From Pontiella desulfatans (lineage in GTDB: Bacteria > Verrucomicrobiota > Kiritimatiellia > Kiritimatiellales > Pontiellaceae), in the NCBI RefSeq assembly GCF_900890425.1, contig NZ_CAAHFG010000002.1:248001-312000 (forward strand): DNA of 64,000 bases, in the 5' to 3' direction. A program made the position numbers and the translations under genes. How positions within the stretch are numbered: position 1 is the first letter of the stretch; each line of letters opens with the position of its first letter. Shown here one piece after another: positions 8,025-17,783 of the stretch. Under the pieces are notes generated by a model, which was not told where the DNA came from, did not search any database, and was given only the letters and a program-made list of their open reading frames with translations.

Positions 8025-9944
8025 ATGTGGATTAAAGCAATAGGGTTGGTTGGTGTGCTGGTTTGGGCATCGGCTGTGCAGGCTTCGCTGGAGCCGGGTG
8101 CAAAAGCGGTGCGTCAAAACGCTGAATCGTTGGGGCTGAATCGTGATCGCTTCGTCCGGGGCGAGGTAGTTGAGGTTAAGCCGTCCCGATCGGGAATGCT
8201 CTGCCTGACCGGATGGTCGCATCCTAAGCTGGATGCCAAGACCATCGCCCGACTGGCAACTGAAACGGAGTTTGGCACATTCAGAAAAGTCCGAAAGGGT
8301 GACCGGGTTGGATTCAAAACCGCAGGTCTCCGTCCCGGTGTTTATAACGTCAGTCTGATCGATGGCTCGGAAATCAAAGCGGCAAAAGAGATCGTGATCG
8401 CTTACCCGGAAAACTATGTCTTCAAGCTGAACGATCCACTGTTGCATGGGATTAAAAACGCGTGGAACGGCCATCCGAAAGCGCAGGAATACGACAAGCA
8501 CTATTCCGTGGTTACGGTTCAGTCGCAAATCGGCTGGGCGGAGCTGCAACCGGAAAGGGATCGGTTCGATTTTTCAAAACTGGATACGCTGCTGGCCTGG
8601 AGTGCCTACACTCAGAAACCCGCCATCTTTAAATTCAATGCCCCCGCACCGGAATGGATTTTTGACTATGTCGCGCACGTCGGCGGCAAATCGCCATTGG
8701 ATGACCAGGGCCGGGGCGGGGGGACGAGCCGCCGCGAAAAGGCTAAAGCGCCGCAATTCTGGTCGCCCGCGTATAAGCAATTCTATCATGAGATGATTCA
8801 GGCATTGGCCGCCCATGTGGCCGCATCGCCTCACCGTAAATGGTTCCTCGGGCTGCGGGTGCAGCCCAACGCCTTTAACGAGGAGGCTTGGCACTATAGG
8901 TTTAACGGACAGGAAATGCAGATTGCGGGTATTTCTCCAGACCGCGGCACCTGGATTCCTCCGCGCAACGGCGATCCGATCTATCCGCCGCTGCTGGAGG
9001 CGGATAATTACAAAGAGGCGAAGCAATATTTCCGTGATGTGATCGGGTTTTATCAGGAAGCGTTTCATCCATTGGGCATCTATTGCTTCCTCCGCCCCTA
9101 TCTGGAGGTGGATCAGGATTTAAACCTGAACCTGTCCGGCTACTATGCCAATGCCTATACCGTCTGCATGGGAACGGATGCTGCGGCGTCCCGGCCAAAG
9201 CCGATTTCCCCTCGCGCACAGGTCTATAAAAAATATACCCGTGAATTGAAGAAGGGGGCTTTTCATGAAGATACCTATGCCAGTTTCAATGGCGATGGAT
9301 GGAATGCAAAGCACGGAAAGAAAATGAACTATAACGTGTCACCGCGCAGCCCTGAAAAAGAAATCTATTGGCGGCAGTTCCTCAAACTCTATGAAGGCGT
9401 TACCATGAGCGCATGGGGCGGTACAGAACTCTTCCGACTCGATATTCCGGCTTATCAGGCGGCGCTCGATGTGTTCATGAAATATGCCGGCGGAGAAATG
9501 GATCCGGCCAAAACTGAGCACGCCTGGATGGTGTTCGCGGGCTACTGCGACTGGAGTGGGAAAAACATCCAGCTGCGCAACGTTGGATACTGGCTTACGG
9601 AGGATGATTCCTCAAAAACCGAAACCGTTGTGGATGCCTCCGACGACCATCGCGCCTTCATGCTTGGATCAATCAGGGAAAAGGAAACCACGCTTTCTGT
9701 CGCATCGGAATTCCGCCAGTCCCATATGGGGAAATCGGCAAAGGTTTCCATCGAATGGCTGGCCGAACCGGGCGATGCATGGGAGGTGTTTGCCGACGGC
9801 AAACGGGTTGGAGGGGCGCGGGGAACCCATAATGGATTCCAGATCGATGAGTTCGAACTTCGGGCACTCCCGAGCCGTATTGCGATCAGGAAACAACGGG
9901 GCAATGCAAAGTTCCATAGGGTGGAAGTCGGTTTGGATGGATAG
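8025..9944 (+). CDS. Secreted TIM-barrel (GH-A/GH42-like) hydrolase
   Basis: ATG at 8025 is preceded by AAGGTGA at good spacing and gives signal peptide MWIKAIGLVGVLVWASAVQA. A GTG at 8013 is the alternative start. After an N-terminal beta domain, the segment VVTVQSQIGWAELQPERDRF, followed by FDFSKLDTLLAW, is the typical first barrel strand of GH-A clan enzymes such as GH42. The C-terminal part (about residues 500-640) is a beta domain with MVFAGYCDWSGKNIQLRN. A remnant of a paralogue of that segment lies at 20169-20345. It lies 18 bp after the beta-helix gene, so the two are probably co-transcribed. I cannot assign a GH family or place catalytic Glu residues with confidence. Confidence 0.75.
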   Translation: MWIKAIGLVGVLVWASAVQASLEPGAKAVRQNAESLGLNRDRFVRGEVVEVKPSRSGMLCLTGWSHPKLDAKTIARLATETEFGTFRKVRKGDRVGFKTAGLRPGVYNVSLIDGSEIKAAKEIVIAYPENYVFKLNDPLLHGIKNAWNGHPKAQEYDKHYSVVTVQSQIGWAELQPERDRFDFSKLDTLLAWSAYTQKPAIFKFNAPAPEWIFDYVAHVGGKSPLDDQGRGGGTSRREKAKAPQFWSPAYKQFYHEMIQALAAHVAASPHRKWFLGLRVQPNAFNEEAWHYRFNGQEMQIAGISPDRGTWIPPRNGDPIYPPLLEADNYKEAKQYFRDVIGFYQEAFHPLGIYCFLRPYLEVDQDLNLNLSGYYANAYTVCMGTDAAASRPKPISPRAQVYKKYTRELKKGAFHEDTYASFNGDGWNAKHGKKMNYNVSPRSPEKEIYWRQFLKLYEGVTMSAWGGTELFRLDIPAYQAALDVFMKYAGGEMDPAKTEHAWMVFAGYCDWSGKNIQLRNVGYWLTEDDSSKTETVVDASDDHRAFMLGSIREKETTLSVASEFRQSHMGKSAKVSIEWLAEPGDAWEVFADGKRVGGARGTHNGFQIDEFELRALPSRIAIRKQRGNAKFHRVEVGLDG

Positions 9945-10040
9945 GCAGACGGGCATATTCAGTGCCCGCAGATCACATAGATTAACACCGATATATCTGG
10001 GAAAACATACCTGGGACGAAAAAATTATATTTTTTGCTGC

Positions 10041-10068
10041 TGTTAAGGTGGCGGTAGGGCATTCGTAT
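10041..10068 (+). promoter_or_regulatory. ECF-type promoter variant (TGTTAAG-N16-CGTAT)
   Basis: This has the same 16-base spacing and CGT -10 element as the eight exact sites, with one -35 difference. It lies 76 bp upstream of the GH127-like gene. The gap before it (9945-10040) also holds a hairpin GGGCA-N7-TGCCC and a CAGATCACATAGATTAACACCGAT repeat-like stretch. Confidence 0.6.
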
Positions 10069-10144
10069 CCCTATTAAAGGTCAAGGACGCGAATTTGTGT
10101 GCGCACAGGGATCTTGCCTGGAATTTTATCATTAGGAGAAACGG

Positions 10145-12169
10145 ATGAACAAAGCTTTAGTACTCATAGGGATGGCGGCAGTGGCAGGATGGGCTGGTGC
10201 AGAAAGTACCTATCTGATGGATATGGATAAAACCCCGCACGCGCAGTTGCGTCCGGTTGATTTTAATGCGGTTACCTGGACGGATGGATTCTGGGCAGAT
10301 CGTTATGATCAGACCTGCAAGGTTAGCCTCAAAAAACTTTGGGATCTGGCGGCCGATCCGGAGGCCGGTCACGTGATTGATAACTTCCGTGCCGCCGCAA
10401 CGGGGCAGGGGGAGCACGCGGGCTCGGACTGGCAGGATGCCTGGCTCTATAAATGGATTGAGTCCGCCGCCAGTGTTTATGCAAAACATCCGGAGCCCTG
10501 GATCATGGAACGCATGGACGAAGCGATTGAGCTGATTGCCGGGGCCATGGAAGAGGATGGCTATGTGGCCACCCAGATTACGGCCAAGAAAAAAGAGCGC
10601 TTTGCCAACCCACGGGAGCATGAGGTGTATTCGATGGGTCACCTGCTGACCGCGGCCTGTGTGCACCAGCGCGTGACGGGCAAAGATTCGCTGATGAAGC
10701 TCGCCATTCGGAATGCGGATTTTCTGTGCGAAAATCTCGGCGAAAAGGTCTGGCCGTCCTATGCCCACAATCCCTCGGCCATCATGGGGCTGGTGGAAAT
10801 GTATCGCGAAACCGGTGATGAAAAATATCTCGCCTGCGCCAAGCTGATTGTCGACAGCCGCGGAATGAAACCGAAACAGGGCGGTACGTTCACCAAAGGG
10901 CCGGGCATCATCGGAACCGACCTGATTCAGGACCGCGTGCCGTTGCGCAAGTCCAAGGAGGTGGTCGGACATAACGTGTTCTTTACCTACCTCTTTGCCG
11001 GTGCGACCGATGTCTATATGGAAACGGGTGATGAGACCCTGCGGGAACCGCTGGACCGCTTGTGGTATGACCTGACCTGCACCAAAATGTGCATCAACGG
11101 CGGGGTGAGCCCGATGGGGCATACCCTTTCAAAAGGAAAAGATCCGGTGGTGGAAGCCGTCGGGAAAAAATATGAACTTCCGGCAGCCGACTCTTATAAT
11201 GAAACCTGCGGGCAGATCGGAAACTTTATGTGGAACTATCGTATGCTGGCCATTTCCGGCGACGCGAAGTATGCGGACTTGATGGAGCTGGAGCTCTATA
11301 ACGGCTTCCTCGCGGGAATCGGCCTGGACGGCGAAAGCTGGTTCTACCGCAATTCGCTGCGTCTGCAGGAGGACTACACCGAACTTTTAGGTGGACACAA
11401 CTTCCTGCCCGAACGCGTATTGCCGGGCCGCAAGCGCATCTGTTGCCCAACCAACCTGTTGCGCACGCTGGCCCAGCTGCATTCCTACCTTTACAGCATG
11501 GATGAGCAGGGACTCTGGGTGCACCACTATGGCGGAAACACCTTCAGCGGAAAACTGGCCGATGGAAGCGCGGTGAAACTGACGCAGGAAACGGCGTATC
11601 CATGGAGTGGAAAAATTGTGATCAACATGGATGCGGTATCAGCCGATCCGTTCGCAATCCGTGTCCGTATTCCGGGCTGGGCGGAAGGGGCTGCCGTCAC
11701 GATTAATGGAAAAGCCGCTACCAATCCCCCGAAGGCCGGAGCCTATCTCTATATGAAGCGCAAGTGGAACGTCGGCGACCGCATTGAACTGAACCTGCCG
11801 ATGGAGACGCGACTGATGACCGCGCATCCCAAGGCGGAGCATCTGCGCAACCAGGTGGCCGTCATGCATGGGCCGCTGCTCTACTGCGTGGAAACAAAGG
11901 ACATACCGGAAGGCAAAGATATGAACAACGTCCGCATTCCATCCAGTATTGCGCTGGAGCCGATGTCGGCCAAGGATCTGCCGTTCGGCATCCAGACCCT
12001 GGAAGGCTCAGCGCTTTATCTGGACGAGCAGCCTTGGGAAGGTGAACTTTATCGGCCATTGAATTCGACCTCCCTGAGCGAGATGCCGATCCGTATGATC
12101 CCATACTTTGCCTGGGCCAATCGCGGCCCCGGTGGCATGAGCGCCTGGCTGCCGCTGGACGTTCAGTAA
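10145..12169 (+). CDS. GH127/DUF1680-like secreted glycosidase
   Basis: This protein of 674 residues has signal peptide MNKALVLIGMAAVAGWAGA and an (alpha/alpha)6-barrel-type sequence. It contains NETCGQIGNFMW (E353, C355) and KRICCPTNLLRTL (C433, C434), matching the Glu and Cys cluster of GH127 beta-L-arabinofuranosidases (zinc site and Cys nucleophile). A C-terminal beta-sandwich includes IRVRIPGW. Some marine GH127 enzymes remove 3,6-anhydro-D-galactose from carrageenan oligosaccharides, which would fit the GH110 and sugar-acid genes that follow; that activity is inferred. AGGAGAAACGG precedes ATG. Length is normal for the family. Confidence 0.9.
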   Translation: MNKALVLIGMAAVAGWAGAESTYLMDMDKTPHAQLRPVDFNAVTWTDGFWADRYDQTCKVSLKKLWDLAADPEAGHVIDNFRAAATGQGEHAGSDWQDAWLYKWIESAASVYAKHPEPWIMERMDEAIELIAGAMEEDGYVATQITAKKKERFANPREHEVYSMGHLLTAACVHQRVTGKDSLMKLAIRNADFLCENLGEKVWPSYAHNPSAIMGLVEMYRETGDEKYLACAKLIVDSRGMKPKQGGTFTKGPGIIGTDLIQDRVPLRKSKEVVGHNVFFTYLFAGATDVYMETGDETLREPLDRLWYDLTCTKMCINGGVSPMGHTLSKGKDPVVEAVGKKYELPAADSYNETCGQIGNFMWNYRMLAISGDAKYADLMELELYNGFLAGIGLDGESWFYRNSLRLQEDYTELLGGHNFLPERVLPGRKRICCPTNLLRTLAQLHSYLYSMDEQGLWVHHYGGNTFSGKLADGSAVKLTQETAYPWSGKIVINMDAVSADPFAIRVRIPGWAEGAAVTINGKAATNPPKAGAYLYMKRKWNVGDRIELNLPMETRLMTAHPKAEHLRNQVAVMHGPLLYCVETKDIPEGKDMNNVRIPSSIALEPMSAKDLPFGIQTLEGSALYLDEQPWEGELYRPLNSTSLSEMPIRMIPYFAWANRGPGGMSAWLPLDVQ

Positions 12170-12221
12170 TATTAAGCCTAATTAAAAAATGTTCACCTCG
12201 GGATGCTCACGAGATAAATTT

Positions 12222-12310
12222 TAACCACGAAGACACTAAGTTCACAAAGCTTAGTGTTCTTTGTGAAATTGATCGCTTGCTCTCAGTTATGAGCGAAGCG
12301 GGTGGTGAAA
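12222..12310. repeat. Dispersed intergenic repeat, copy 2
   Basis: TTAACCACGAAGACACTAAG is followed by two interleaved inverted repeats (CACTAAG-N9-CTTAGTG and TTCACAAAG-N9-CTTTGTGAA) and then GCTCTCAGTTATGAGCGAAG and CGGGTGGTGAAA. The last block is shared with 2997-3116 and, inverted, with 27721-27761. The first block resembles 22329-22403. It may also act as a terminator between the GH127 and GH110 genes. Confidence 0.55.
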
Positions 12311-12322
12311 CAAAGGCAGTAT

Positions 12323-14011
12323 ATGATTATGAAACATAGTAAAATAATTATTGCAGGTTGCTTGTTGATGGCTATGTCGGTTTCAGCCGGTATTGAAGAA
12401 TGGGTTCGTTCGGAAGTTGCCGCGGGCAAAAAGACGATTGTTCTGCCGAAGGGCACCCATCATGTCTATGCCGAAAACGGCATTCAGCGTACCCTCCATA
12501 TTGCGAATAATAACGATGGCATGAAGCAGATCCTGTTTGATCTGCGCGATGCCGAAAACCTCGTTATCGAAGGCAACGGTGCTGAATTGATCTGCCACGG
12601 CCACATCGTTCCATTCTACCTGAAAAACGCGAAGAATGTGACCATCAAAAACCTGACGATGGATTGGGAATATCCGTTTTTCAGCCAGGGCGAGGTCGTC
12701 GAAGTGGGCAAGGGGTATTTCGATGTCCGATTCGATCTGGGCAAATATCCCGTGGGTATTCGCGATGAACGTCTGGTGTTCCTGAATCCGGATCTGCCGG
12801 AGCCGATGGATTTTAATAATATCAACATCATTGATCCGCAGCTCGGTCGGCTGGTGTTCAAGAGCTGGGATGAATATGGCGTGGGGCGCGACCATACGGC
12901 GGAGATCCTTGAAAAGGGACTGGTTCGGATTCGGTCGTCTAAAATATGCAGTCCGCTGAAGGTTGGCCATGTGGCGGTGTTCCAGTATAACGACCGCTCG
13001 TCGCCGGGATTCGTGGTACATCGCAGTGAAAATATTCGTCTTGAACAGGTTACGATGTATCACGCGGCAGCATTTGGAGCCATTTTCGAAGGCTCGCGCG
13101 ATCTCTATGTCAATGAGGTGAAGGCGATCCGTCGCCCGGACTCCGGGCGCTGGTACACGACGCATCACGATGTGATGCATTTTGTGGAATGCCGGGGTGA
13201 TATTCATCTGACAAATTGCCGTTTTGAATTCCAGGGTGATGATGATTGCAACATTCATGGGGTATACCGGCCGGTGGTTCGGACGCAGAATAATAAAACG
13301 CTGGTCACCCGTTTAAGCCATTTTCAGCAGATGGGGATCGATACCTTGTATCCCGGCGATACCATGGGCTTCCACGATGCCGATACCCTGGAGCTTCTGG
13401 GCGAAGGAACCCTAGTTCAGGCGTTGAATCGCGATGCGGCCCAGGAGGATTCGCTCACGTTTAAAGAGCCCTTGCCGGACCTCGACTGGAAAAACGTGGT
13501 CGTCACCCTGCGTGCGTACGACACGGATGTGAAAATCCGCCATAATCATTTCAGCAACCATCGGGCGCGAAGCCTGCTGATCAAGACCCTCGGCAAGGTA
13601 CGCATCCACGACAATTATTTCAACTCGCAGGGTTGCGCCATCAAAATCCGCGGGGAGGCGTCCAGCTGGTACGAGGCGGGTGGTGTCGAGGATGTTGAAA
13701 TCTACAACAATGTTTTTGACCAGTGCAATTCAGGCGGTTTTTCGCAGGCCACCTTCGAACTTCATGCCACGCTCGGTAAGCCCGATAGCGAAATTCCGAT
13801 CCACAAAAACGTCCGTATTCACAACAACAGGATCATCCAGATCTTCAAGCCCCTGATGATCGCCGATCACGTTGAGAATCTCGAGTTCTACGACAATGAA
13901 ATCATTGCCGGTGAGGATTATGCGCCTTGGTTCAAAGGCAAGGTGGAACCCCCGAATATTGCCTTCGGCCCCGGGGTGACAACCGGTCGCTTCCAGAAAC
14001 TGGATGATTAA
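12323..14011 (+). CDS. GH110-like exo-alpha-galactosidase
   Basis: ATG at 12323 has AAAGG six bases upstream and gives a signal peptide (KHSKIIIAGCLLMAMSVSA); GTG at 12302 is less likely. The beta-helix protein of 562 residues follows the GH110 pattern: VIEGNGAELICHGHIVPFY, then NLTMDWEYPFFSQGEV, then HHDVMHFVECRGDIHLTNC and RFEFQGDDDCNIHG. GH110 enzymes are inverting alpha-1,3-galactosidases, some active on carrageenan-derived or blood-group B-type galactosides. The Asp residues of HHDVMHF and GDDD are the candidate catalytic acids by family analogy. It lies between the GH127-like gene and the sugar-acid operon, which suggests galactose release for that pathway. Confidence 0.85.
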   Translation: MIMKHSKIIIAGCLLMAMSVSAGIEEWVRSEVAAGKKTIVLPKGTHHVYAENGIQRTLHIANNNDGMKQILFDLRDAENLVIEGNGAELICHGHIVPFYLKNAKNVTIKNLTMDWEYPFFSQGEVVEVGKGYFDVRFDLGKYPVGIRDERLVFLNPDLPEPMDFNNINIIDPQLGRLVFKSWDEYGVGRDHTAEILEKGLVRIRSSKICSPLKVGHVAVFQYNDRSSPGFVVHRSENIRLEQVTMYHAAAFGAIFEGSRDLYVNEVKAIRRPDSGRWYTTHHDVMHFVECRGDIHLTNCRFEFQGDDDCNIHGVYRPVVRTQNNKTLVTRLSHFQQMGIDTLYPGDTMGFHDADTLELLGEGTLVQALNRDAAQEDSLTFKEPLPDLDWKNVVVTLRAYDTDVKIRHNHFSNHRARSLLIKTLGKVRIHDNYFNSQGCAIKIRGEASSWYEAGGVEDVEIYNNVFDQCNSGGFSQATFELHATLGKPDSEIPIHKNVRIHNNRIIQIFKPLMIADHVENLEFYDNEIIAGEDYAPWFKGKVEPPNIAFGPGVTTGRFQKLDD

Positions 14012-14100
14012 CCGTGGAATTATGTACGTGCTTCAGCTGGTGCTTTGTGAAATGGAGCCTATTTTCTTACGGCCCAAGCCTTTCGGAAATTGGATGAACT

Positions 14101-14120
14101 GTGAGATCTTTTGAGATCAC
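14101..14120. promoter_or_regulatory. Imperfect dyad upstream of transporter operon
   Basis: GTGAGATCTTTTGAGATCAC, 20 bp before the transporter start, has outer GTGA/TCAC arms and a GATC repeat. It may be an operator. No TTTAG-N16-CGT promoter is present upstream of this operon, so it is probably regulated separately. Confidence 0.3.
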
Positions 14121-14140
14121 TTTATTAAGGAGATGTTGAG

Positions 14141-15232
14141 ATGACTGAATTGATGTTGCCGATTATGATTGTTGTGTTGGCCAGTGTTTTTCAGGGCACA
14201 TTTGGCATCGGAATGAAATATGTCAAACCGATGAGCTGGGAAGCCTGGTGGGTTATTCAGTCTGTTGTTGCCATGTTACTGTTCCCTCTAATATGGGCAC
14301 TAATTGTGGTTCCAGACTTATTCATAGTCATTTCAGCAGCTCCCATGAATGAAGTTATTGCGGGCGCGACCATGGGCTTTCTCTGGGGTATCGGCGGCAT
14401 CATGTTCGGCGTCTCCGTCGGCTATATCGGCATGTCGCTCACCTACGGCATCGTTATGGGCGGCTGCGGCATCGCTGCCACCATCATCGCGCTCATACAA
14501 GGAGCCGACAGCATTGTGCCCGCGAGCATCCCGTACACCATCCTCGGCCTCGTCCTCTACGCGCTCGCCCTCGTGGTCGTGACCATCGGCGGCCTGAAAC
14601 GCGACAAGAAACTCGCAGCGGACGGCAAGGAACTCGTGGGCATCAAAAAAGGCGCGGAGTTCAAGAAAGGACTCATCATTGCAGTGGTTTGCGGTTTGCT
14701 CTCTTCGCTACTGTTCATTGGATTCAATAACACCATGGGAATCGGGAAAATCGCCGAAGCTCACGGCGCCATCGTTCGAAACACGGCGCTGGCTCGCTGG
14801 GTTGTTGTTCTGCTCGGTGCGCTGATCATGAACCTCGGTTACGCGGTGATCCTTCTGATCAAAAACAAGAAGGTCATCGCTGAGAACACCGGCGGCGTTG
14901 GCAAAGCGCTCGCGTGGGCGGTCGTCACCGGTCTGCTCTGGTTCGCCGCGCTCGGAACCATGGGTCAGGGCAGCGCCATGATGGGCGATATTGGAGCCGT
15001 CATCGCGACGCCTATTTTCCTCGCCCTCTCGCTGATCGTCAGCAACATCGCGGCGGTCATCACCGGCGAATGGAAAGGCGCGGGAAAAGCGCTGAACTAC
15101 GTTTTCGTTGGCGTCGCGCTGATCGTGCTCGCGGCCGCGGCGCTCTCCTTCGCCGGCACCTTCAAGGCCGAGGAATCCGCCGCGAACGCGGTCGCCCCGA
15201 CTGAAATAAATAAGGGAACTCTCCATGATTGA
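14141..15232 (+). CDS. RhaT-like sugar:proton symporter
   Basis: This 363-residue, highly hydrophobic protein has about ten predicted membrane helices. The segment FQGTFGIGMKYVKPMSWEAW and the later MGFLWGIGGIMFGVSVGYIG and MSLTYGIVMGGCGI resemble the L-rhamnose-proton symporter RhaT family. AAGGAG precedes ATG. It is the first gene of a tightly packed seven-gene operon ending at 20137, so it probably imports the sugar that the operon degrades. The substrate need not be rhamnose, since no rhamnose isomerase, rhamnulokinase or rhamnulose aldolase gene is present. Confidence 0.8.
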   Translation: MTELMLPIMIVVLASVFQGTFGIGMKYVKPMSWEAWWVIQSVVAMLLFPLIWALIVVPDLFIVISAAPMNEVIAGATMGFLWGIGGIMFGVSVGYIGMSLTYGIVMGGCGIAATIIALIQGADSIVPASIPYTILGLVLYALALVVVTIGGLKRDKKLAADGKELVGIKKGAEFKKGLIIAVVCGLLSSLLFIGFNNTMGIGKIAEAHGAIVRNTALARWVVVLLGALIMNLGYAVILLIKNKKVIAENTGGVGKALAWAVVTGLLWFAALGTMGQGSAMMGDIGAVIATPIFLALSLIVSNIAAVITGEWKGAGKALNYVFVGVALIVLAAAALSFAGTFKAEESAANAVAPTEINKGTLHD

Positions 15233-16436
15233 ATCAATAAAAACCTACCACCTGCGCCATCAGCTCGAGGAGTCGTTTGGCTTCTCCCAGTGGCGTTACG
15301 ACCAGCGCAACGCGTTGCTCGTGGAAATCATCGACGACTCCGGCGCGGTGGGATGGGGCGAATGCTATGGCCCCGCCACCGTCACCCAAAGCGCCATCGA
15401 CACCTTCTATGCCCCGCTGTTGATCGGCTGGGATCCGCTGAAGAACGAGGCGGCATGGAACCTCTGCTGGCGAGCGTCGCTCGACTTCGCCATGAAGGGC
15501 CCCATGATGGGCGCCATTTCCGGTCTCGATATGGCGATGCTCGACCTTAAAGGCAAGCTGCTCAGCGTCTCCGCCTCTGAACTGATGGGGGGACGGGTAC
15601 GCGATACGGTGCAGTGCTATGCCACAGGCATGTATTTCCGCAAGGAGTCCGAAACCGATCTGCTCGAAACCATCCTGACCGAAGCGGGCGACTATGTCCG
15701 GAAAGGGTACCGGGCCTTGAAAATCAAGATCGGAAAAAATATGGAATTCGATCGAAAACTGATCGTCGCGATGCGCAAGACATTTTCCGATGTTCAGTTG
15801 ATGGCCGACTCGAACCACGCCTACGACCTGCCCGAGGCGATCACGATCGGGCGGTTGCTCGGCGAGCACAACTATGCCTGGTTCGAAGAGCCGTTGTCTC
15901 CCGCCCACCCGGAACTGTTCCGCCAGTTGGCCGACAAGATCGATGTCCCGATCGCTACCGGAGAATGCGAACAAACGCGCTATGGTTTCCAGAGCCTGCT
16001 GAAGCAGGGCGGGGTACAGATCGCCCAGCCCGACCTCGCTTATTGCGGCGGTCCGACCGAAGCGCTCAAAATCCGCGCCGTGGCATCCTCGATGGGGATC
16101 AACATCGTGCCGCATTGCTGGGGAACTCAACTCAATCTCGCCAGCGCGGTTCATTTTCTGGCCACCATGTATGTCGAGCCCGGTCGCGCCGAAGTGGCCG
16201 AGCCATTACTGGAAAAGGATCTCACCCCGAACCCGATGCGCGACGAAATGTATACCATCGAAATCCTGGCCAGGAACGGTTCGGTTACTGTGCCGACCGC
16301 GCCAGGGCTTGGTGTCGAGCCCGACCGCTCGGCGATGGAAAAATTCTGTGTCAATATAACGGAGAAAACAAATGTCGGAAAAAATGTATCCCATGCTGAT
16401 CAACGGCGAACAGCGGATTACGAAAAAATCGTTTAA
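15225..16436 (+). CDS. Enolase-superfamily sugar-acid dehydratase/cycloisomerase
   Basis: This 403-residue enzyme of the mandelate racemase subgroup shows K166-x-K168 (LKIKIG), metal ligands D195 (MADSNHAY), E221 (WFEEPL) and E247 (TGECEQT), and the D270/H297 dyad (QPDLAYCGG, VPHCWGTQ). These residues fit abstraction of an alpha-proton from a sugar acid. It overlaps the transporter by 8 bp (translational coupling). With the ALDH, KDG-type kinase and KDPG-type aldolase downstream, it could be a galactonate-type dehydratase or a 3,6-anhydrogalactonate cycloisomerase. The last ~22 codons run into the ALDH gene in another frame, a 65-bp overlap that may reflect loss of an original stop. Confidence 0.88.
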   Translation: MIESIKTYHLRHQLEESFGFSQWRYDQRNALLVEIIDDSGAVGWGECYGPATVTQSAIDTFYAPLLIGWDPLKNEAAWNLCWRASLDFAMKGPMMGAISGLDMAMLDLKGKLLSVSASELMGGRVRDTVQCYATGMYFRKESETDLLETILTEAGDYVRKGYRALKIKIGKNMEFDRKLIVAMRKTFSDVQLMADSNHAYDLPEAITIGRLLGEHNYAWFEEPLSPAHPELFRQLADKIDVPIATGECEQTRYGFQSLLKQGGVQIAQPDLAYCGGPTEALKIRAVASSMGINIVPHCWGTQLNLASAVHFLATMYVEPGRAEVAEPLLEKDLTPNPMRDEMYTIEILARNGSVTVPTAPGLGVEPDRSAMEKFCVNITEKTNVGKNVSHADQRRTADYEKIV

Positions 16437-17769
16437 CGTCATTAATCCTTCTACTGGAGCCGTCCTCGGACTGGCGCCTGAACTCGATGTTGAAAACATC
16501 CAGCTTACGCTGAAATCAGCCCGGCAGGGTTTTGAGGCATGGTCGGCCAAAACTCCAGCCGAGCGCAAGGCAATCATCCTGCGCTACGCGGAGCTGATCG
16601 ACGAAAACAGCGGCCGCATTATTGAACTGCTGCGCGCTGAAACCGGAAAGCCGCAGGACAACGCCGAATACGACTTCGGCATGCTCTCCACCTGTCTGCG
16701 TTTCTTTGTCGAAGAGGTGGAACGCCTTGATCAGCCGGTTCTTCACGACCCGGATGGCCGATTTCTGCACTACATGCTGCGCCAACCACTCGGTGTTTGT
16801 GTGGGTATGCTGGCGTGGAACTTTCCGTTGCTCAATGTAGGCTATAAAATCGGCCCGGCACTGGCCGCAGGTTGTTCCGTTATCCTCAAGCCATCCAGTG
16901 AAACGCCGTTAGCCTCACTTGAAATCGCCTATCTGGCAAAAGAAGCCGGACTTCCCGATGGCGTGATCAACATGGTCACTGGCACCGATCACGACATGAT
17001 GAAAAACATGCTTCAGAGCGATATCCCATCGATGGTCACCATGATCGGGTCGACCCGCGGCGGACTCGAAGTGATGAATAGCTCCTGCTCCAGCGTCAAA
17101 CATTTTTCCGTCGAGCTCGGCGGCAATGCGCCGGTAGTGGTTTATCCCGATGCCGACATCAAAAACGCCGCCGAACAGGTCACCAATCTAAAGTTTGCCA
17201 ACTGCGGGCAGATCTGTGTCTCGCCGAACCGCGTCTTCGTTCATGAATCAATTTATAACGAATTTGTTGAGCTCGCGCTGGGGATTGCCAAGGGAATTGA
17301 AATGGGACCGCTGGTTTCCGATAAAGCACGTCAATATGTTCTCGGCCTCGTCGAGTCAGCCAAAGCGGCTGGCGCGGAAGTCGTGCTCGGTGGCAACGCC
17401 ATTGACGGCGACGGCTTCTTTATGGAACCGACCATCCTTCGGAATGTATCGCCTGAAATGGATGTGTCGCGCAACGAAGTATTCGGCCCGGTCATGTCGA
17501 TTATCCCGTTCTCGGATTCCGACGACGAGATCGCACTGGCGAACGATACGGAATACGGCCTTGCGGCTTACGTCTTTACGACTAACCTGCAGAACGGTCT
17601 GCGCGCCGCGCGCGACATCCAGGCCGGCAGTGTCTGCGTGAACGAAGTGCACTATTCCGTCCAGCTTCCGCATGGTGGACTCAAACAGAGCGGCGTGGGC
17701 AAAGACTGCTCGCGCTACAGCCTTGAAGAATATCTCACCCTCAAACGTGTATCCGTACTGGTCGACTAA
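16372..17769 (+). CDS. NAD(P)-dependent aldehyde dehydrogenase
   Basis: This 465-residue ALDH superfamily protein has the general base Glu in VELGGNAPV (E248) and the nucleophile Cys in NCGQICVSPNR (C282), and the Rossmann-binding segment LAWNFPLLNVGYKIGPALAA. An ACGGAG ribosome site sits inside the end of the upstream gene. In this operon it could oxidise an aldose or 3,6-anhydrogalactose to its aldonic acid, feeding the enolase-superfamily enzyme; lactaldehyde or semialdehyde oxidation are alternatives. It is cytoplasmic, with no signal peptide. Confidence 0.92.
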   Translation: MSEKMYPMLINGEQRITKKSFNVINPSTGAVLGLAPELDVENIQLTLKSARQGFEAWSAKTPAERKAIILRYAELIDENSGRIIELLRAETGKPQDNAEYDFGMLSTCLRFFVEEVERLDQPVLHDPDGRFLHYMLRQPLGVCVGMLAWNFPLLNVGYKIGPALAAGCSVILKPSSETPLASLEIAYLAKEAGLPDGVINMVTGTDHDMMKNMLQSDIPSMVTMIGSTRGGLEVMNSSCSSVKHFSVELGGNAPVVVYPDADIKNAAEQVTNLKFANCGQICVSPNRVFVHESIYNEFVELALGIAKGIEMGPLVSDKARQYVLGLVESAKAAGAEVVLGGNAIDGDGFFMEPTILRNVSPEMDVSRNEVFGPVMSIIPFSDSDDEIALANDTEYGLAAYVFTTNLQNGLRAARDIQAGSVCVNEVHYSVQLPHGGLKQSGVGKDCSRYSLEEYLTLKRVSVLVD

Positions 17770-17783
17770 AACAGGAGAACGCT

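Noticed and set aside
14141-15232. Naming the operon as L-rhamnose catabolism because of the RhaT-like transporter
   Set aside because: No rhamnose isomerase, rhamnulokinase, rhamnulose aldolase or rhamnose dehydrogenase is present; the enzymes fit a keto-deoxy sugar-acid route instead.
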